Numbered from the stretch's first letter, positions 17,477 to 27,161 are shown. The stretch is DNA of 64,000 nucleotides from UMGS1696 sp964621165 (GCA_964621165.1 CAZULC010000006.1:53726-117725); one strand, 5' to 3'. Made by a program: numbers and translations. Notes: a model not told the origin generated them from the letters alone.

Positions 17477-19564
17477 TTACTCACCTCCAAGCATAGCTTT
17501 GAATTCATCTTCGCTGATGATTTTTAAGCCTAATCCTTCCGCTTTCGCCAGCTTTGAACCCGCGTCCTCGCCTGCCAAAACGTAGTCCGTCTTCTTCGAA
17601 ACCGAACCGGAGACCTTTCCACCGTTTTGCTTGATAATTGCCGAAGCCTCGTTTCGCGTCATTGTCGGAAGCGTACCCGTCAAGACAAAAGTCAATCCCT
17701 TTAACTTTTCTTCCGTTTGAACTTTTGCCTCTGTTTCAAGCTTGACCCCCGCGTCCGCAAGCTTGTCAAGGAGTTCCCGGGTTTCGTCCAGCGCGAAGAA
17801 GTCTACAATGCACGCCGCTGTGACCTCGCCGATGTCCTCGATTTCCGACAGTTCCGCCGCCGTGACGCCGAAGAGATCCACGACGGTTGTATATTTATTC
17901 ATTATTGACTCCGCTGCCGATTCGCCCGTGTTACGGATTCCAAGCGCAGTCAAAACCGAAGCCGCTCCCTTTCCTTTGGATGATTCAATGGATCTCATCA
18001 AATTTTCCGCTGATTTTTTACCCATTCTCGGCAGTTTCGCTATATTTTCTTCACTTATATAATATATGTCACCGTAATCTCGAATCAACTTTTCATCAAT
18101 CAGAAGCTTCACGATTGCCGGACCCATGCCGTCGATTCCCATGGTTTTGGCAAAATGAACCAAACCCCGTTCAAGCTGAGCCGGGCACGCAGGATTCACG
18201 CACCGCACGGTTCCGCTGTCGCACAACTCTGATTCCTCTCCCTTGTCCGAGCCGCCGTCTTCCTCAAATTCCCTGAACAACCGCTCGCCGCAGGACGGAC
18301 ATCTCTCGGGAAATGTGAATATTTTCTCCCTTCCAGTTCGTATATTCTTTACTGATTCAATTATTTCCGGTATGATGTCCCCAGCCTTCTGGACCACCAC
18401 CCTGTCGCCGATTCGTATGTCCTTCTCACGGATTATATCAATATTGTGAAGCGTGGCTTTAGAAACAGTTGTTCCCGCAAGACTCACCGGCTCAAGAATC
18501 GCAAGAGGCGTCAGAACCCCCGTTCGCCCCACATTCACCTCTATATCGACAAGCGTAGTCTCTTTTTTCTCGGGCGGATACTTGAACGCCGCAGCCCATT
18601 TCGGAACCGACGATGTTTCGCCGAGGATTTTCCGCTGATCCAAACTGTTAATTTTTACCACTGCGCCGTCTATTCCATATGGTAAATTTTCCCTTAATCT
18701 GCCGATTTCGCGGACCGCTTCGACAACCTCGTCGTGACTTGTGGTGATCTTCATAATTCTGACTGCATGGAAGCCGAGATCCGCAATCCGCCTGATGGTC
18801 TCCTCGTGAGTCTTGGGATTTCTGCCGTCGGAGTACAGCGAACCGGTCTGGTAGTTGAACACAAAAATGTCCAGCCGCGCCGCTTTTGTCTCCTCCGCGT
18901 TGAGTCTGCGAAGGGATCCAGCCGCTGCGTTTCGTGGATTTGCCAGCAATTTCTCGCCGTTTGACTCCTTTTCTTTGTTGATTTCAACGAACACATTTCT
19001 CGGCATGTACACCTCCCCTCTGACCGTGAGATTCAGCTTCTCCGGAAGTTCGTGCGGGATTCCGGCTATTGTCATGATGTTTTCCGTGACGTTTTCCCCC
19101 ACCATTCCGTCCCCGCGAGTCGCACCTAAAACCAAACGGCCGTCCTCGTAGGTCACTGACACCGACAGCCCGTCAATTTTCGGCTCCACTGAATAGTAAA
19201 TTTCACCCGCGTCAATTCCACGGGACGTAAGCGTCGACCTGCACCTGTCGAGAAACGCCAGAAGTTCCTCCTCGGAAAAAACGTCCGACAAACTGCCCAT
19301 CTTCACCGGATGCGTGACCTTCACGAACTTCTCCGACGCCCGACCGCCGACCTTGTGGGTTGGTGAATCCGGAACATCCGCCTCGGGAAATTTTGTTTCT
19401 ATTTGCTTGAGTTCCTCGAACATCATATCGTATTCATAGTCGGAAATTTCTGGATTATCACGATTGTAGTACAAGTCCGCCGCACGGTTTATTTTACGCC
19501 TAAGCTCCACTGCGCGTTTTTTTGCTTCTTCCACACGCGAAATCTGATATTCATTATTATACAT
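17477..19564 (-). CDS. ligA: NAD-dependent DNA ligase
   Basis: LigA seals nicks in DNA with NAD+ as cofactor, in Okazaki fragment joining and repair. The 695-residue protein has the adenylation domain with KIDG (K129 is the AMP-accepting Lys), an OB fold with GDRVVVQKAGDIIPE, a four-Cys zinc site (CPSCG...CVNPACPAQ), the helix-hairpin-helix region (GIDGMGP, GIRNTGE, IEDIGEV), and a C-terminal BRCT domain from LKGLTFVLTGTL. A short acidic insert (EEDGGSDKGEESE) sits between the two Cys pairs. The ATG at 19564 follows GAGGTTG. A good promoter lies about 120 nt upstream. Confidence 0.97.
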   Translation of the reverse strand: MYNNEYQISRVEEAKKRAVELRRKINRAADLYYNRDNPEISDYEYDMMFEELKQIETKFPEADVPDSPTHKVGGRASEKFVKVTHPVKMGSLSDVFSEEELLAFLDRCRSTLTSRGIDAGEIYYSVEPKIDGLSVSVTYEDGRLVLGATRGDGMVGENVTENIMTIAGIPHELPEKLNLTVRGEVYMPRNVFVEINKEKESNGEKLLANPRNAAAGSLRRLNAEETKAARLDIFVFNYQTGSLYSDGRNPKTHEETIRRIADLGFHAVRIMKITTSHDEVVEAVREIGRLRENLPYGIDGAVVKINSLDQRKILGETSSVPKWAAAFKYPPEKKETTLVDIEVNVGRTGVLTPLAILEPVSLAGTTVSKATLHNIDIIREKDIRIGDRVVVQKAGDIIPEIIESVKNIRTGREKIFTFPERCPSCGERLFREFEEDGGSDKGEESELCDSGTVRCVNPACPAQLERGLVHFAKTMGIDGMGPAIVKLLIDEKLIRDYGDIYYISEENIAKLPRMGKKSAENLMRSIESSKGKGAASVLTALGIRNTGESAAESIMNKYTTVVDLFGVTAAELSEIEDIGEVTAACIVDFFALDETRELLDKLADAGVKLETEAKVQTEEKLKGLTFVLTGTLPTMTRNEASAIIKQNGGKVSGSVSKKTDYVLAGEDAGSKLAKAEGLGLKIISEDEFKAMLGGE

Positions 19565-19681
19565 ATTTATTCAACCTCATGTTAATTATTTATAGTTTTG
19601 TCGAGCAGCCGCATTCACAGCGTTCTCATAAAAATCCAAAACTGTACCGGTGAAGCATAGCCGCCGCCGGACGCCACGTTA

Positions 19682-19710
19682 ATTATACCATATTTTAGCG
19701 GTTTTTACAA
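19682..19710 (-). promoter_or_regulatory. Sigma-A promoter of ligA-hydrolase
   Basis: Minus-strand TTGTAA (19705-19710), 17-nt spacer, TATAAT (19682-19687). The leader to the ligA ATG is about 110 nt. Confidence 0.72.
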
Positions 19711-19749
19711 CCGGAATATCATTATTAACAGAAACATCATGAGAAATAC

Positions 19750-19778
19750 TTGACTGACGGACAATATTATTGTATAAT
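19750..19778 (+). promoter_or_regulatory. Sigma-A promoter of iorA-iorB
   Basis: TTGACT (19750-19755), 17-nt spacer, TATAAT (19773-19778). This excludes the longer reading frame that would start at 19778, and supports the ATG at 19853. Confidence 0.8.
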
Positions 19779-19852
19779 TGATTGTTAAAGAAGTATCTTC
19801 CCACATGATGTTTGTCATTCTGCAATTTTTAAAATCACAAGAGGTTGATTAT

Positions 19853-21574
19853 ATGAAAAAGTTAATGCTCGGCAATGAAGCTGCTGCACGGGGGCTTTAC
19901 GAGGCCGGAGTCAGGTTCGTCTCCAGCTACCCCGGCACGCCAAGCACGGAAATCACGGAATTTTCGGCAAAATACCCTGAAATCTACAGCGAATGGGCGC
20001 CAAACGAAAAAGTCGCACTGGAGGCCGCACTGGGAGCGTCAATCGGCGGCGGACGTTCCTTCTGCGGAATGAAGCACGTTGGCCTGAACGTCGCGGCTGA
20101 CCCAATGTTCGTTACGGCATACACCGGAGTCGGACGCGGATTTATCATTGGAGTGGCTGACGACCCGGGAATGCATTCGTCACAGAACGAGCAGGACAGC
20201 CGCCATTACGCCATCGCCGCGAAACTGCCCATGGTGGAACCGTCAAATTCCGCCGAATGCAAGTCCTACATCAAGGAAGCCCTTGATCTTTCGGAAAAAT
20301 TCGACACCCCCTTCATCTTCCGCCTGACCACAAGGGTTAGCCACAGCAGAAGTCCGGTTGAGGTGGGCGAGAGAGTGGAGCTTGACATTCTGCCATACGA
20401 AAAGAACCCCGGCAAGCACGTCATGATGCCCGCCAACGCGAAAAAACGCCACTTCGTCGTGGAAGACCGGTTCGTGGAGCTGAAAAAGTTCGCGGAAACA
20501 ACGTCCCTCAACCGCGTGGAGTTAAACGGTTCGTCCGTGGGAATCATCACATCCGGTAACTGTTACAACTATGCAAAGGAAACCTTCGGCAAAAACGCGG
20601 ACTACATGAAGCTCGGCCTCATCAATCCCCTGCCGGAGAAGCTCATCACCGACTTTGCCGCAGCCCACGAGGTGATTTACGTCATCGAAGAGTTGGATCC
20701 GGTCATCGAGAGCCACTGCAAGGCCCTCGGCGTGAAGGTCATCGGCAAGGATCTGCTCCCCATGTGCGGCGAGTACTCGGAGGAAATTCTGCGCACCCGA
20801 CTGCTGGGCGAAGAGGCGGATTTTGTGAAGCTTGGCGACGCTATTCCTGCCCGTCCGCCGGTTCTGTGTCCCGGATGTCCCCACAGAGGCGTGTTCTACG
20901 TTTTACATAAATTAGGACTTCGCGTGTCCGGCGATATCGGATGCTACACCTTGGGCGCGGTTGCTCCATTGAACGCACTTGATTCGGTTTACTGCATGGG
21001 CGCGTCAATCTCCACCCTCCACGGCTCGGCAAAGGTCCGCGGGGAAGAGGAAAAATACGTCTCAGTCATTGGTGACTCCACCTTCATGCACAGCGGACTT
21101 ACGGGACTGGTCAACGTGGTGTACAATGGCGGCAAGACTACCAACATCATTCTCGACAACAGTATAACCGGCATGACGGGACATCAGGACAACCCCCTAA
21201 CCGGCAAAACTCTCATGGGCAATCCCGCACCGAATCTGTCACTGGTCGACATCTGCGCGTCTCTTGGCGTTCCCCGTGAGCACATCCGTGTAGTTGACCC
21301 GGCAAACCTCAGCGAAGTTGAAGCGGTAATCAAGGAAGAGACCGCCGCCGATAGTGTATCCGTGATAATCTGCCGCCGTCCATGTGCGCTTCTCAAGACT
21401 GCCGTGAAGAATCCGCCGATTCAGGTGAAAGAGGACAAATGCGTCGGCTGTAAGAGCTGCATGAAAATCGGCTGCCCCTGCATTTCTATTGTAGGAAAGA
21501 AAGCCGTCATTGACGAGAGCATGTGCGTGGGCTGCGGACTCTGCTCACAGATGTGCAAAACCGGCGCACTTTGA
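19853..21574 (+). CDS. iorA: Indolepyruvate:ferredoxin oxidoreductase, alpha subunit
   Basis: IorA is the catalytic subunit of the enzyme that oxidatively decarboxylates aryl-2-oxoacids (from Trp, Phe, Tyr) to acyl-CoA, reducing ferredoxin. The 573-residue protein has the N-terminal pyrimidine-type domain (VRFVSSYPGTPSTEI, EWAPNEKVALE), then the C-terminal ThDP domain (LCPGCPHRG, GDIGCYTLG, IGDSTFMHSG), and ends with two 4Fe-4S motifs (CVGCKSCMKIGCP and CVGCGLCSQMCK). The ATG at 19853 follows GAGGTTGATTAT. It is 47 nt upstream of iorB, the usual partner. It indicates amino acid fermentation and an anaerobic lifestyle. Confidence 0.95.
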   Translation: MKKLMLGNEAAARGLYEAGVRFVSSYPGTPSTEITEFSAKYPEIYSEWAPNEKVALEAALGASIGGGRSFCGMKHVGLNVAADPMFVTAYTGVGRGFIIGVADDPGMHSSQNEQDSRHYAIAAKLPMVEPSNSAECKSYIKEALDLSEKFDTPFIFRLTTRVSHSRSPVEVGERVELDILPYEKNPGKHVMMPANAKKRHFVVEDRFVELKKFAETTSLNRVELNGSSVGIITSGNCYNYAKETFGKNADYMKLGLINPLPEKLITDFAAAHEVIYVIEELDPVIESHCKALGVKVIGKDLLPMCGEYSEEILRTRLLGEEADFVKLGDAIPARPPVLCPGCPHRGVFYVLHKLGLRVSGDIGCYTLGAVAPLNALDSVYCMGASISTLHGSAKVRGEEEKYVSVIGDSTFMHSGLTGLVNVVYNGGKTTNIILDNSITGMTGHQDNPLTGKTLMGNPAPNLSLVDICASLGVPREHIRVVDPANLSEVEAVIKEETAADSVSVIICRRPCALLKTAVKNPPIQVKEDKCVGCKSCMKIGCPCISIVGKKAVIDESMCVGCGLCSQMCKTGAL

Positions 21575-21621
21575 TGAAAACTCACAAAATTTCTGATACA
21601 TGTAATAAGGAAGGTTTTTGT

Positions 21622-22194
21622 ATGAACATAATGATAGTAGGCGTCGGCGGACAGGGAACTCTGCTTGCATCGAAGATTCTCGGAAAAGCCGCCATGGACT
21701 CGGATATGGACGTAAAAGTTTCCGAGGTTCACGGAATGTCCCAGCGGGGCGGCTCGGTTGTCACATATGTACGGTACGGGGACGAAGTATATTCCCCGGT
21801 AATCTGCGAGGGCGACGCGGACGTAATCCTCAGCTTTGAACTGCTTGAAGCCGCACGCTGGCTCCCTAACCTGAAGATAGGCGGAGTCATAGTCACGTCC
21901 ACACAGCGAATCAACCCCATGCCGGTCATAACAGGCGCAGCCGAATACCCCGACGACATTCTCGGAGACATGAAGACCCTCGGTGTTGACGTTCGTGCAT
22001 ATGAAGCGGCAGAAATCGCAAAATCCGCCGGAAACATAAGGACCTCAAACACGGCTCTCATCGGACTTGCGGCTTCCGTTTTGGGCTTTGACCACGACAC
22101 CCTCCGTTCGGCTGTGGCAGCCTGCGTTCCCGAAAAAGCGCTGGAGGTCAACCTGAAAGCCTTTGACTTGGGATATGCTGAGTCACAGAAATAA
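21622..22194 (+). CDS. iorB: Indolepyruvate:ferredoxin oxidoreductase, beta subunit
   Basis: IorB is the gamma-type subunit that partners IorA. The 190-residue protein begins NIMIVGVGGQGTLLASKIL, the glycine-rich signature of this subunit, and has SEVHGMSQRGGSVVTYVRYG, also diagnostic. The ATG at 21622 is preceded by AAGGAAGG; a longer frame starting at 21523 would overlap the iorA ferredoxin domain and is unsupported. It shares the iorA promoter. Confidence 0.94.
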   Translation: MNIMIVGVGGQGTLLASKILGKAAMDSDMDVKVSEVHGMSQRGGSVVTYVRYGDEVYSPVICEGDADVILSFELLEAARWLPNLKIGGVIVTSTQRINPMPVITGAAEYPDDILGDMKTLGVDVRAYEAAEIAKSAGNIRTSNTALIGLAASVLGFDHDTLRSAVAACVPEKALEVNLKAFDLGYAESQK

Positions 22195-22241
22195 AGTCAG
22201 CACAGGGTTACAGTATAACCTGATTTATTGAATGGAGTATT

Positions 22242-22796
22242 ATGTTGGATTTACTTTCACTGCAAAAGTCGTTCATCCTGCCCCACCTGCACGAGGGTGA
22301 CGCGGCTGCGGACTTCACAATGGGCAACGGCTACGACACCGTGTTCCTCTCGAAGACTGTTGGCGCGTCCGGCAGAGTTTACGCCTTTGACATACAGCCC
22401 ACCGCCCTCTTCTCAACGGAAGCGAACCTGAAAAAGAACGACTGTCCGGACAACTGGCGGCTGATATGCGCGTCTCACGATCTGGCAAAGGACTACATTC
22501 CGGAAAAAATCAAGGCGGGAATGTTCAATCTCGGCTACCTTCCTGGAAGCGGAAAGAAACAGCTCACCACCCGTCGGACAACCACCCTTCCCGCAATCAA
22601 AAACGCCATGGAAATGCTCGGGGAGGACAGTATTCTCACGGTAGCAGTATACCCGGGCCACGAGGAAGGCGCGCTAGAAGGACGGGAAATTGAAGCCTAT
22701 CTCGCCGAAGTCTCCCGGTTCCGGTTCAATATAGCCGAGGTAAAAATGGTGAACTCACCTGAAAGCCCTTTTTTCATGGTGATTGAGACGAAATAA
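22242..22796 (+). CDS. mnmM: YtqB/MnmM-family tRNA U34 methyltransferase
   Basis: This is a small class I methyltransferase of 184 residues of the YtqB group; B. subtilis YtqB (MnmM) methylates nm5U34 in tRNA to mnm5U. The SAM-binding stretch TMGNGYDTVFLS, the acidic end of strand 2 (VYAFDIQP) and NLGYLPGSGK with the TTTLPAI helix are typical of the family. The ATG at 22242 follows TGGAGTATT. It lies 47 nt after iorB and 58 nt before the VanY-like gene. There is no clear functional connection with either; the grouping may just share a transcript. Confidence 0.82.
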   Translation: MLDLLSLQKSFILPHLHEGDAAADFTMGNGYDTVFLSKTVGASGRVYAFDIQPTALFSTEANLKKNDCPDNWRLICASHDLAKDYIPEKIKAGMFNLGYLPGSGKKQLTTRRTTTLPAIKNAMEMLGEDSILTVAVYPGHEEGALEGREIEAYLAEVSRFRFNIAEVKMVNSPESPFFMVIETK

Positions 22797-22854
22797 TAGA
22801 GTCACGCAGATTTTATAGGCAGTTACGTTTGATATTTATGAAAGGTTGGTATAA

Positions 22855-24387
22855 ATGAACGGGGGAAACAACAGCGGCGGCAATCGTCGGGGTCAATCCA
22901 ATCGGAACCAGAAAAGCAGCAGTCCACAGATGAGCGAGGAAGAATACCGACGCAGAGCACAAGCCGCCGCACGACGAAGAAAAGCCGAAGCAGAACGTGC
23001 GCGTCGTGAAGCATACTACAAACAGCAGGAAAAAGCCCGACGCAGGGCTGAATTCAGGGACGGACTGCGGGTTCTCGGCGGACGTATTTTGGTATTTCTC
23101 GCGATTCTCGTGTTGGTGCTTCTGATTTTCGGCGGAATTTTCTACCTCTTCTTCCGCTCGGCTCCCGACAAGGACAAGGACTCCGGCAAAATCGCCTACT
23201 ACTACGGCGGTGCGAAGTTCCGTGACGCGGAGGCTGAGACGGTAATCGAGAACGGAGAGGTTTACTTCTGCTTCAACGACCTCGCCGACTACATCGGTTT
23301 CTACGAAAGCGGAAGCGCGGCTGAGATGAAGTTCATCCTGCAAAACTCCGTAGAAGCCAGCGACAACGCCTCAGGTGACGGAAGCGAAGAGATAATCGTG
23401 TTCTACACGGACAAATGGAAGGTGTCAATCAACGGTCAGGAAGTGAATCTCGATTTGCCGAACAAGCTGATCGGCGAGGAAATCTGGACTTCCACGTCAT
23501 TTGTCGAGGACTACATGAACAACGTTTCCGTAACCTACGACGAGAAGAAGTCCGAGGTGCGCTTTGCCCGGGTGAAGGACGAGGAGAACTCCGACGACAA
23601 CATTACAGTGTACCTGCCCGTGTCCTTCAGGCTCAAGTGGGCTGAGACAATCGAGCCGATCGAGGAAGACCCGCTGGTAGGAGATGTGACCTACTCCCAT
23701 GAAGACGGGACCGACGAAGACGGAGAGAAAACAGTGGATCTCGGCTTTGCGACGGACCTGTCCGACTACGAGGAATACATGAACCCCACAGGAGACTTGC
23801 GTGACGCGTTTCTGACGCTGGTCAACCCCACCCACACCCTGACGGAGGCTGATGTGCCGGACGACCTCATGGACTGCAAATACACCGCCGCCTCAAAGAA
23901 CACCCAGCAGCTGCGGGAATACGCCTGCAAAGCTCTCGAGGCTCTCTACGCGGAAATGCACGCGGCAGGATATTACGACATGGCAGTCTACAGCGCGTAC
24001 CGTACCTACTCCTATCAGGCAGTGCTATTTGAAAACTACACCCAGAACGAGATGAACGCCGACCCGTCCCTGACCCGTGAGGAAGCCGAAGCGATAGTGC
24101 TGACCTACTCCACCCGCCCGGGTACCAGTGAGCACCAAACCGGACTTGCGGTAGACATGGACACCCTCGGCACCTTCACCACGGATTTCGAGTACGAGCC
24201 GGAGTACAGCTGGCTGCAGGAGAATGCATGGAAGTTCGGTTTCATCCTGCGTTTCCCGAAGGACAAGGTGGACATTACGTCAATTCAGTTTGAGCCTTGG
24301 CACTACCGCTACGTAGGAAGATATCACGCGCAGAAAATCCACGACAGCGGGCTGTGTCTTGAAGAGTACGTGGAGCAGTTATATTGA
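22855..24387 (+). CDS. VanY-family D-alanyl-D-alanine carboxypeptidase
   Basis: This is a peptidoglycan-trimming metallopeptidase. The 510-residue protein has an Arg/Ala/Glu-rich, probably helical cytoplasmic tail (about 25-70), one membrane helix (78-100), an acidic extracytoplasmic region (about 105-310) with a stalk-like or copper amine oxidase-N-like segment, and a C-terminal VanY domain. Zinc ligands fit H427 and D434 in SEHQTGLAVDM and H483 in FEPWHYRYVG; the YSAYRTYSYQ motif is also typical. The long N-terminal part (over 300 residues) is larger than in simple VanY/DacY proteins. It is the last gene before a bidirectional terminator. Confidence 0.9.
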   Translation: MNGGNNSGGNRRGQSNRNQKSSSPQMSEEEYRRRAQAAARRRKAEAERARREAYYKQQEKARRRAEFRDGLRVLGGRILVFLAILVLVLLIFGGIFYLFFRSAPDKDKDSGKIAYYYGGAKFRDAEAETVIENGEVYFCFNDLADYIGFYESGSAAEMKFILQNSVEASDNASGDGSEEIIVFYTDKWKVSINGQEVNLDLPNKLIGEEIWTSTSFVEDYMNNVSVTYDEKKSEVRFARVKDEENSDDNITVYLPVSFRLKWAETIEPIEEDPLVGDVTYSHEDGTDEDGEKTVDLGFATDLSDYEEYMNPTGDLRDAFLTLVNPTHTLTEADVPDDLMDCKYTAASKNTQQLREYACKALEALYAEMHAAGYYDMAVYSAYRTYSYQAVLFENYTQNEMNADPSLTREEAEAIVLTYSTRPGTSEHQTGLAVDMDTLGTFTTDFEYEPEYSWLQENAWKFGFILRFPKDKVDITSIQFEPWHYRYVGRYHAQKIHDSGLCLEEYVEQLY

Positions 24388-24391
24388 GACG

Positions 24392-24474
24392 TGAACCCCT
24401 GCGGGTTAAAATGGCATTTCATCAGTTTAGTAGCTGAGCAATCCCACGACGACCATTTTTCAGCTTCCGCAAAA
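24392..24474 (+). repeat. Dispersed intergenic repeat, copy D
   Basis: It begins AACCCCTGCGGGTTAAAATGG, then GGCATTTCATCAGTTTAG, GAGCAATCCCACGAC and CAGCTTCCGCAAA. The 24413-24473 part aligns with 847-906 over the same length. It starts 5 nt after the vanY-like stop and ends next to the terminator. Confidence 0.65.
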
Positions 24475-24482
24475 AAACAAAA

Positions 24483-24524
24483 CCTTCTCCTATGGATACA
24501 AAAATCCATACGGGAAGGCTTTTT
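24483..24524 (+). terminator. Bidirectional terminator between vanY-like and pcp
   Basis: CCTTCTCCTATGGA pairs with TCCATACGGGAAGG (long stem, two mismatches) around a short A-rich loop; the plus strand continues CTTTTTCTTT and the minus strand GGTTTTGTTTTTTTG. It ends both convergent transcripts. Confidence 0.9.
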
Positions 24525-24540
24525 CTTTGGTATAAATCCA

Positions 24541-25131
24541 TCACCAGTCAATCACGGTCTCCACGCAGAGCACGAATCCCTCAGCCGCTTTTTCGGACTC
24601 AAGGGAGAACACCCGGCTGTCATTCACCTGCGACGGCATATACGGCACATGAATGAACCCCGCCGGAATCCCATTCGTCTTATGTAAAAGCGCGAACATA
24701 ACGTTGTTGCAGACGTAGGTTCCTGCGGTAGTTGAGACCCATGCGGGAATCCCGGCTTTCTTCATGGATTCAACCATGTCATGCACCGGGAGTCGGGTCA
24801 GATATCCGTCAGGTGCGCCGGGTATCACAGGCTGACGATTGCCGAAGATTCCGTCGTTGTCTGGGATTGACGCGTCGCGGAAGTTCACCGCCGCAAGCTC
24901 GGGTGTGATGCCTTTACGTCCCCCTGCCTGACCGAGACATATCACCGCGTCCGGCCGGATTTCGTCAAGCAGGTTGTCGAGCACCTTGATAGAGCCCGAG
25001 TAGGTCACGGGAAGCGTGCGCCGAACCACATCCCACCCGCCGATTGACTCAGGCAAAAGTTTTGCGGCTTCAAATGAGGAATTTTCCGTATCGTTCCCGA
25101 AAGGCTCAAAGGTTGTAATAAGTATTTTCAT
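24541..25131 (-). CDS. pcp: Pyroglutamyl-peptidase I
   Basis: Pcp is a cytoplasmic cysteine peptidase that removes N-terminal pyroglutamate from peptides. The 196-residue length is near the family norm. The catalytic triad fits E78 (GITPELAAVN), C141 (GTYVCNNVMF) and H161 (GFIHVPYMPSQ), with the TTFEPFG start also characteristic. The ATG at 25131 lies 12 nt after the GH43 stop and has a GGTGGA site. It is the third gene of a GH43-GH43-pcp run; the link between sugar and peptide degradation is probably only scavenging. Confidence 0.95.
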   Translation of the reverse strand: MKILITTFEPFGNDTENSSFEAAKLLPESIGGWDVVRRTLPVTYSGSIKVLDNLLDEIRPDAVICLGQAGGRKGITPELAAVNFRDASIPDNDGIFGNRQPVIPGAPDGYLTRLPVHDMVESMKKAGIPAWVSTTAGTYVCNNVMFALLHKTNGIPAGFIHVPYMPSQVNDSRVFSLESEKAAEGFVLCVETVIDW

Positions 25132-25143
25132 ATTCCACCGGAT

Positions 25144-26079
25144 TTAATTATAAAGTCTGCCGAATTCCCTCTCCACAGTCCTGTACTCCTCATCGGTCAG
25201 CCGGATCACATACCCATGCCGCGGCTGGAAGTCAAAGGAATACTCGCTTTTCGAAAGTTCACGGTAGTTTTTGAAGTCGGAGGTTTCAGCCACAGCATAG
25301 CGGTGCCCGTTGAAGGGAGTCCCGTCCGCGTCGATAATCCACCTGTCCTCGCCGATGAGCTTGTAGATGTTGCTGCCCTCAACCTTCATGTACTCGCCCC
25401 TGTCGGTCAGAAACGGCACTTCCTCGCCCCGGTAGACGAACTTTTCCGTCAGGGTGGGAGCTTCGGCAATCATTCGACCGTTGAAGAACATGACGTACCG
25501 CCCGTTCACCGAATCAAAGATGATGTCCCCGTCGATTGCACAGCCGCGGCAGTTGTCGTAGTCCACCATCAGCTCAGGCCCGCCGTAGGTGGAGATGTCC
25601 ATCAAATCCCGGGCGTACTGGCGGAACATGGTGATTCCCTTTGATTCAGCTGTGGATTTTTTCTGTAGAGCCAGATAAATCATGTACGCCCGCTTCTCGG
25701 GACACCATATTGCCTGAGGCGCCCAAGCCCGGTCGCAGTCCTCAAATCCCGGGTAGTTCCGGTACTCGACGAGAACCCCGTTGTCCATGTGAATCAGGTC
25801 GGCAGTTTTGTAAATCACAATGCTCGACTGGGAAGCCCATCCGTCAACGCACCGCATGTCCGTAGCCACAACGTAGAACGCCCCGTCCTCGCCCCGGAAA
25901 ATGTAAGGGTCGCGCAGGGATTTTTTGCCAAGTGTGGACACAAACACCGGCTTGTCTCCTAATTTATGGAAATTCATCCCGTCCCGGCTCAGGGCATAGA
26001 ACAGCTGCTCTTCCTCAGGGGAGTTTCCGGCGAAGTAGCAGAACAGGTAGCCGGAGAGATTATTTTCGTTTTCTTTCAT
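25144..26079 (-). CDS. Glycoside hydrolase family 43-like enzyme
   Basis: This 311-residue five-bladed beta-propeller glycosidase has no signal peptide and is likely intracellular. The acid residues expected in GH43 are visible: the base Asp in SLRDPYIFRGEDG, the pKa-modulating Asp in AIDGDIIFDS, and the acid Glu in KVEGSNIYKL. GH43 enzymes act on arabinose- or xylose-containing oligosaccharides; the subfamily cannot be assigned by eye, and GH117-like folds look similar. It is 24 nt downstream of a second GH43 gene in the same direction, with which it shares little sequence outside the blade motifs. Confidence 0.8.
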   Translation of the reverse strand: MKENENNLSGYLFCYFAGNSPEEEQLFYALSRDGMNFHKLGDKPVFVSTLGKKSLRDPYIFRGEDGAFYVVATDMRCVDGWASQSSIVIYKTADLIHMDNGVLVEYRNYPGFEDCDRAWAPQAIWCPEKRAYMIYLALQKKSTAESKGITMFRQYARDLMDISTYGGPELMVDYDNCRGCAIDGDIIFDSVNGRYVMFFNGRMIAEAPTLTEKFVYRGEEVPFLTDRGEYMKVEGSNIYKLIGEDRWIIDADGTPFNGHRYAVAETSDFKNYRELSKSEYSFDFQPRHGYVIRLTDEEYRTVEREFGRLYN

Positions 26080-26103
26080 GTCATATACTCCTTATTCAGT
26101 GAA

Positions 26104-27012
26104 TCAATACTTCACCGGAACTGTCACGCCGTCGAGGGATGCGCGAACCGGCTTGATTGTGCCGTCGGGGTTGAACTCAAGCCTGTCTATGCAGATCTCC
26201 CGGTGGTTTCCGGCCTCGTCGCTGAAATCGTTCACGTCGCCGTACTTTTCGATACCGAAACGGTGATAGCATATGTACCAGTCGTCAGTCCCGGGAACGT
26301 TCAGGATGCTGTGATGTCCCGTGCATTTGATCCGTCCGTCCTCGGCGTTCTTTCGGTTCAGGATGACCGTGTCTCCCATCGGCTTGTCCAGCGGATTCAA
26401 AGCAACGCCATAGCGGACCTCGTAGTCAGGCGAGCGTGTGTCGTTCCAGCACCAGGTGAAGTAGTAGACCCCGCGCCTCTTGAAAACGCACGAACCCTCG
26501 CAGAAGTGGGTTGGAGTTATGTCCCGAACCCCGTCAAGTCCTCCCTTGATGCTCAGCATATCCTCGCCAAGCTCCGCCGAGTACATCCGCCCGTTGCCCC
26601 AGTAGAGGTAAGCCCGTCCGTCGTCGTCAACGAATGCGTCGGGGTCAATCATCTGCCCACGGAAGTCCCTCTCCTCAATGAGCGGCGAACCTTTGTCCGT
26701 GAACCTTCCCACAGGGGAGTCACAGTAAGCCGCGCCGATATTACGGTTGCCGCTGTAGTAATAGTAATACTTTCCACCCTTTTCAGCAATCGCCGGAGCC
26801 CACGCACGAACCCCGCTGGTCCACTTCACGTCAGCGAGGTCGAGAATGACCCCTTCGTCAGTCCAGTTCACGAGGTCAGGGGACGAGAACGCCTTGAAAT
26901 AGGTTGAATTCCACCCCTCGCCGCCGTCAGTCGTAGGATAAATGTAGAACTTCCCGCTGAACGCCGCAATGTCCGGGTCAGCGTAGTATCCCTTGATAAC
27001 AGGATTTGCCAT
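26104..27012 (-). CDS. Glycoside hydrolase family 43 enzyme
   Basis: This 302-residue GH43 propeller has no signal peptide. The N-terminal NPVIKGYYADPDIA holds the catalytic base Asp; MIDPDAFVDDDGRAYLYWG has the second Asp; and FCEGSCVFKRRGVYYF carries the general acid Glu. The HHSILNVPGTDDWYICYHR segment is the usual metal-site region of GH43 arabinofuranosidases/xylosidases. The ATG at 27012 follows AGGAGTGAAAAATT, with a TATAAT at 27058-27063 on the minus strand. It is the first gene of the run toward pcp, and divergent from the phosphate operon. Confidence 0.88.
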   Translation of the reverse strand: MANPVIKGYYADPDIAAFSGKFYIYPTTDGGEGWNSTYFKAFSSPDLVNWTDEGVILDLADVKWTSGVRAWAPAIAEKGGKYYYYYSGNRNIGAAYCDSPVGRFTDKGSPLIEERDFRGQMIDPDAFVDDDGRAYLYWGNGRMYSAELGEDMLSIKGGLDGVRDITPTHFCEGSCVFKRRGVYYFTWCWNDTRSPDYEVRYGVALNPLDKPMGDTVILNRKNAEDGRIKCTGHHSILNVPGTDDWYICYHRFGIEKYGDVNDFSDEAGNHREICIDRLEFNPDGTIKPVRASLDGVTVPVKY

Positions 27013-27161
27013 AATTTTTCACTCCTAAAAAAATTTTGCGTGCTTTAGCATGACTTAATTATAGCAGATAAAAATGTAATTTTCCATATTTTCTGAAATT
27101 TTTCCACGATTGTTGCATATTTCATATTTTTTATATATAATAGAGCGAGAACCAAGCCAGA

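Noticed and set aside
25966..26907. A 313-codon plus-strand frame opposite the GH43 gene
   Set aside because: The minus-strand GH43 with catalytic motifs explains the sequence; the opposite frame has no ribosome-binding site or family match.
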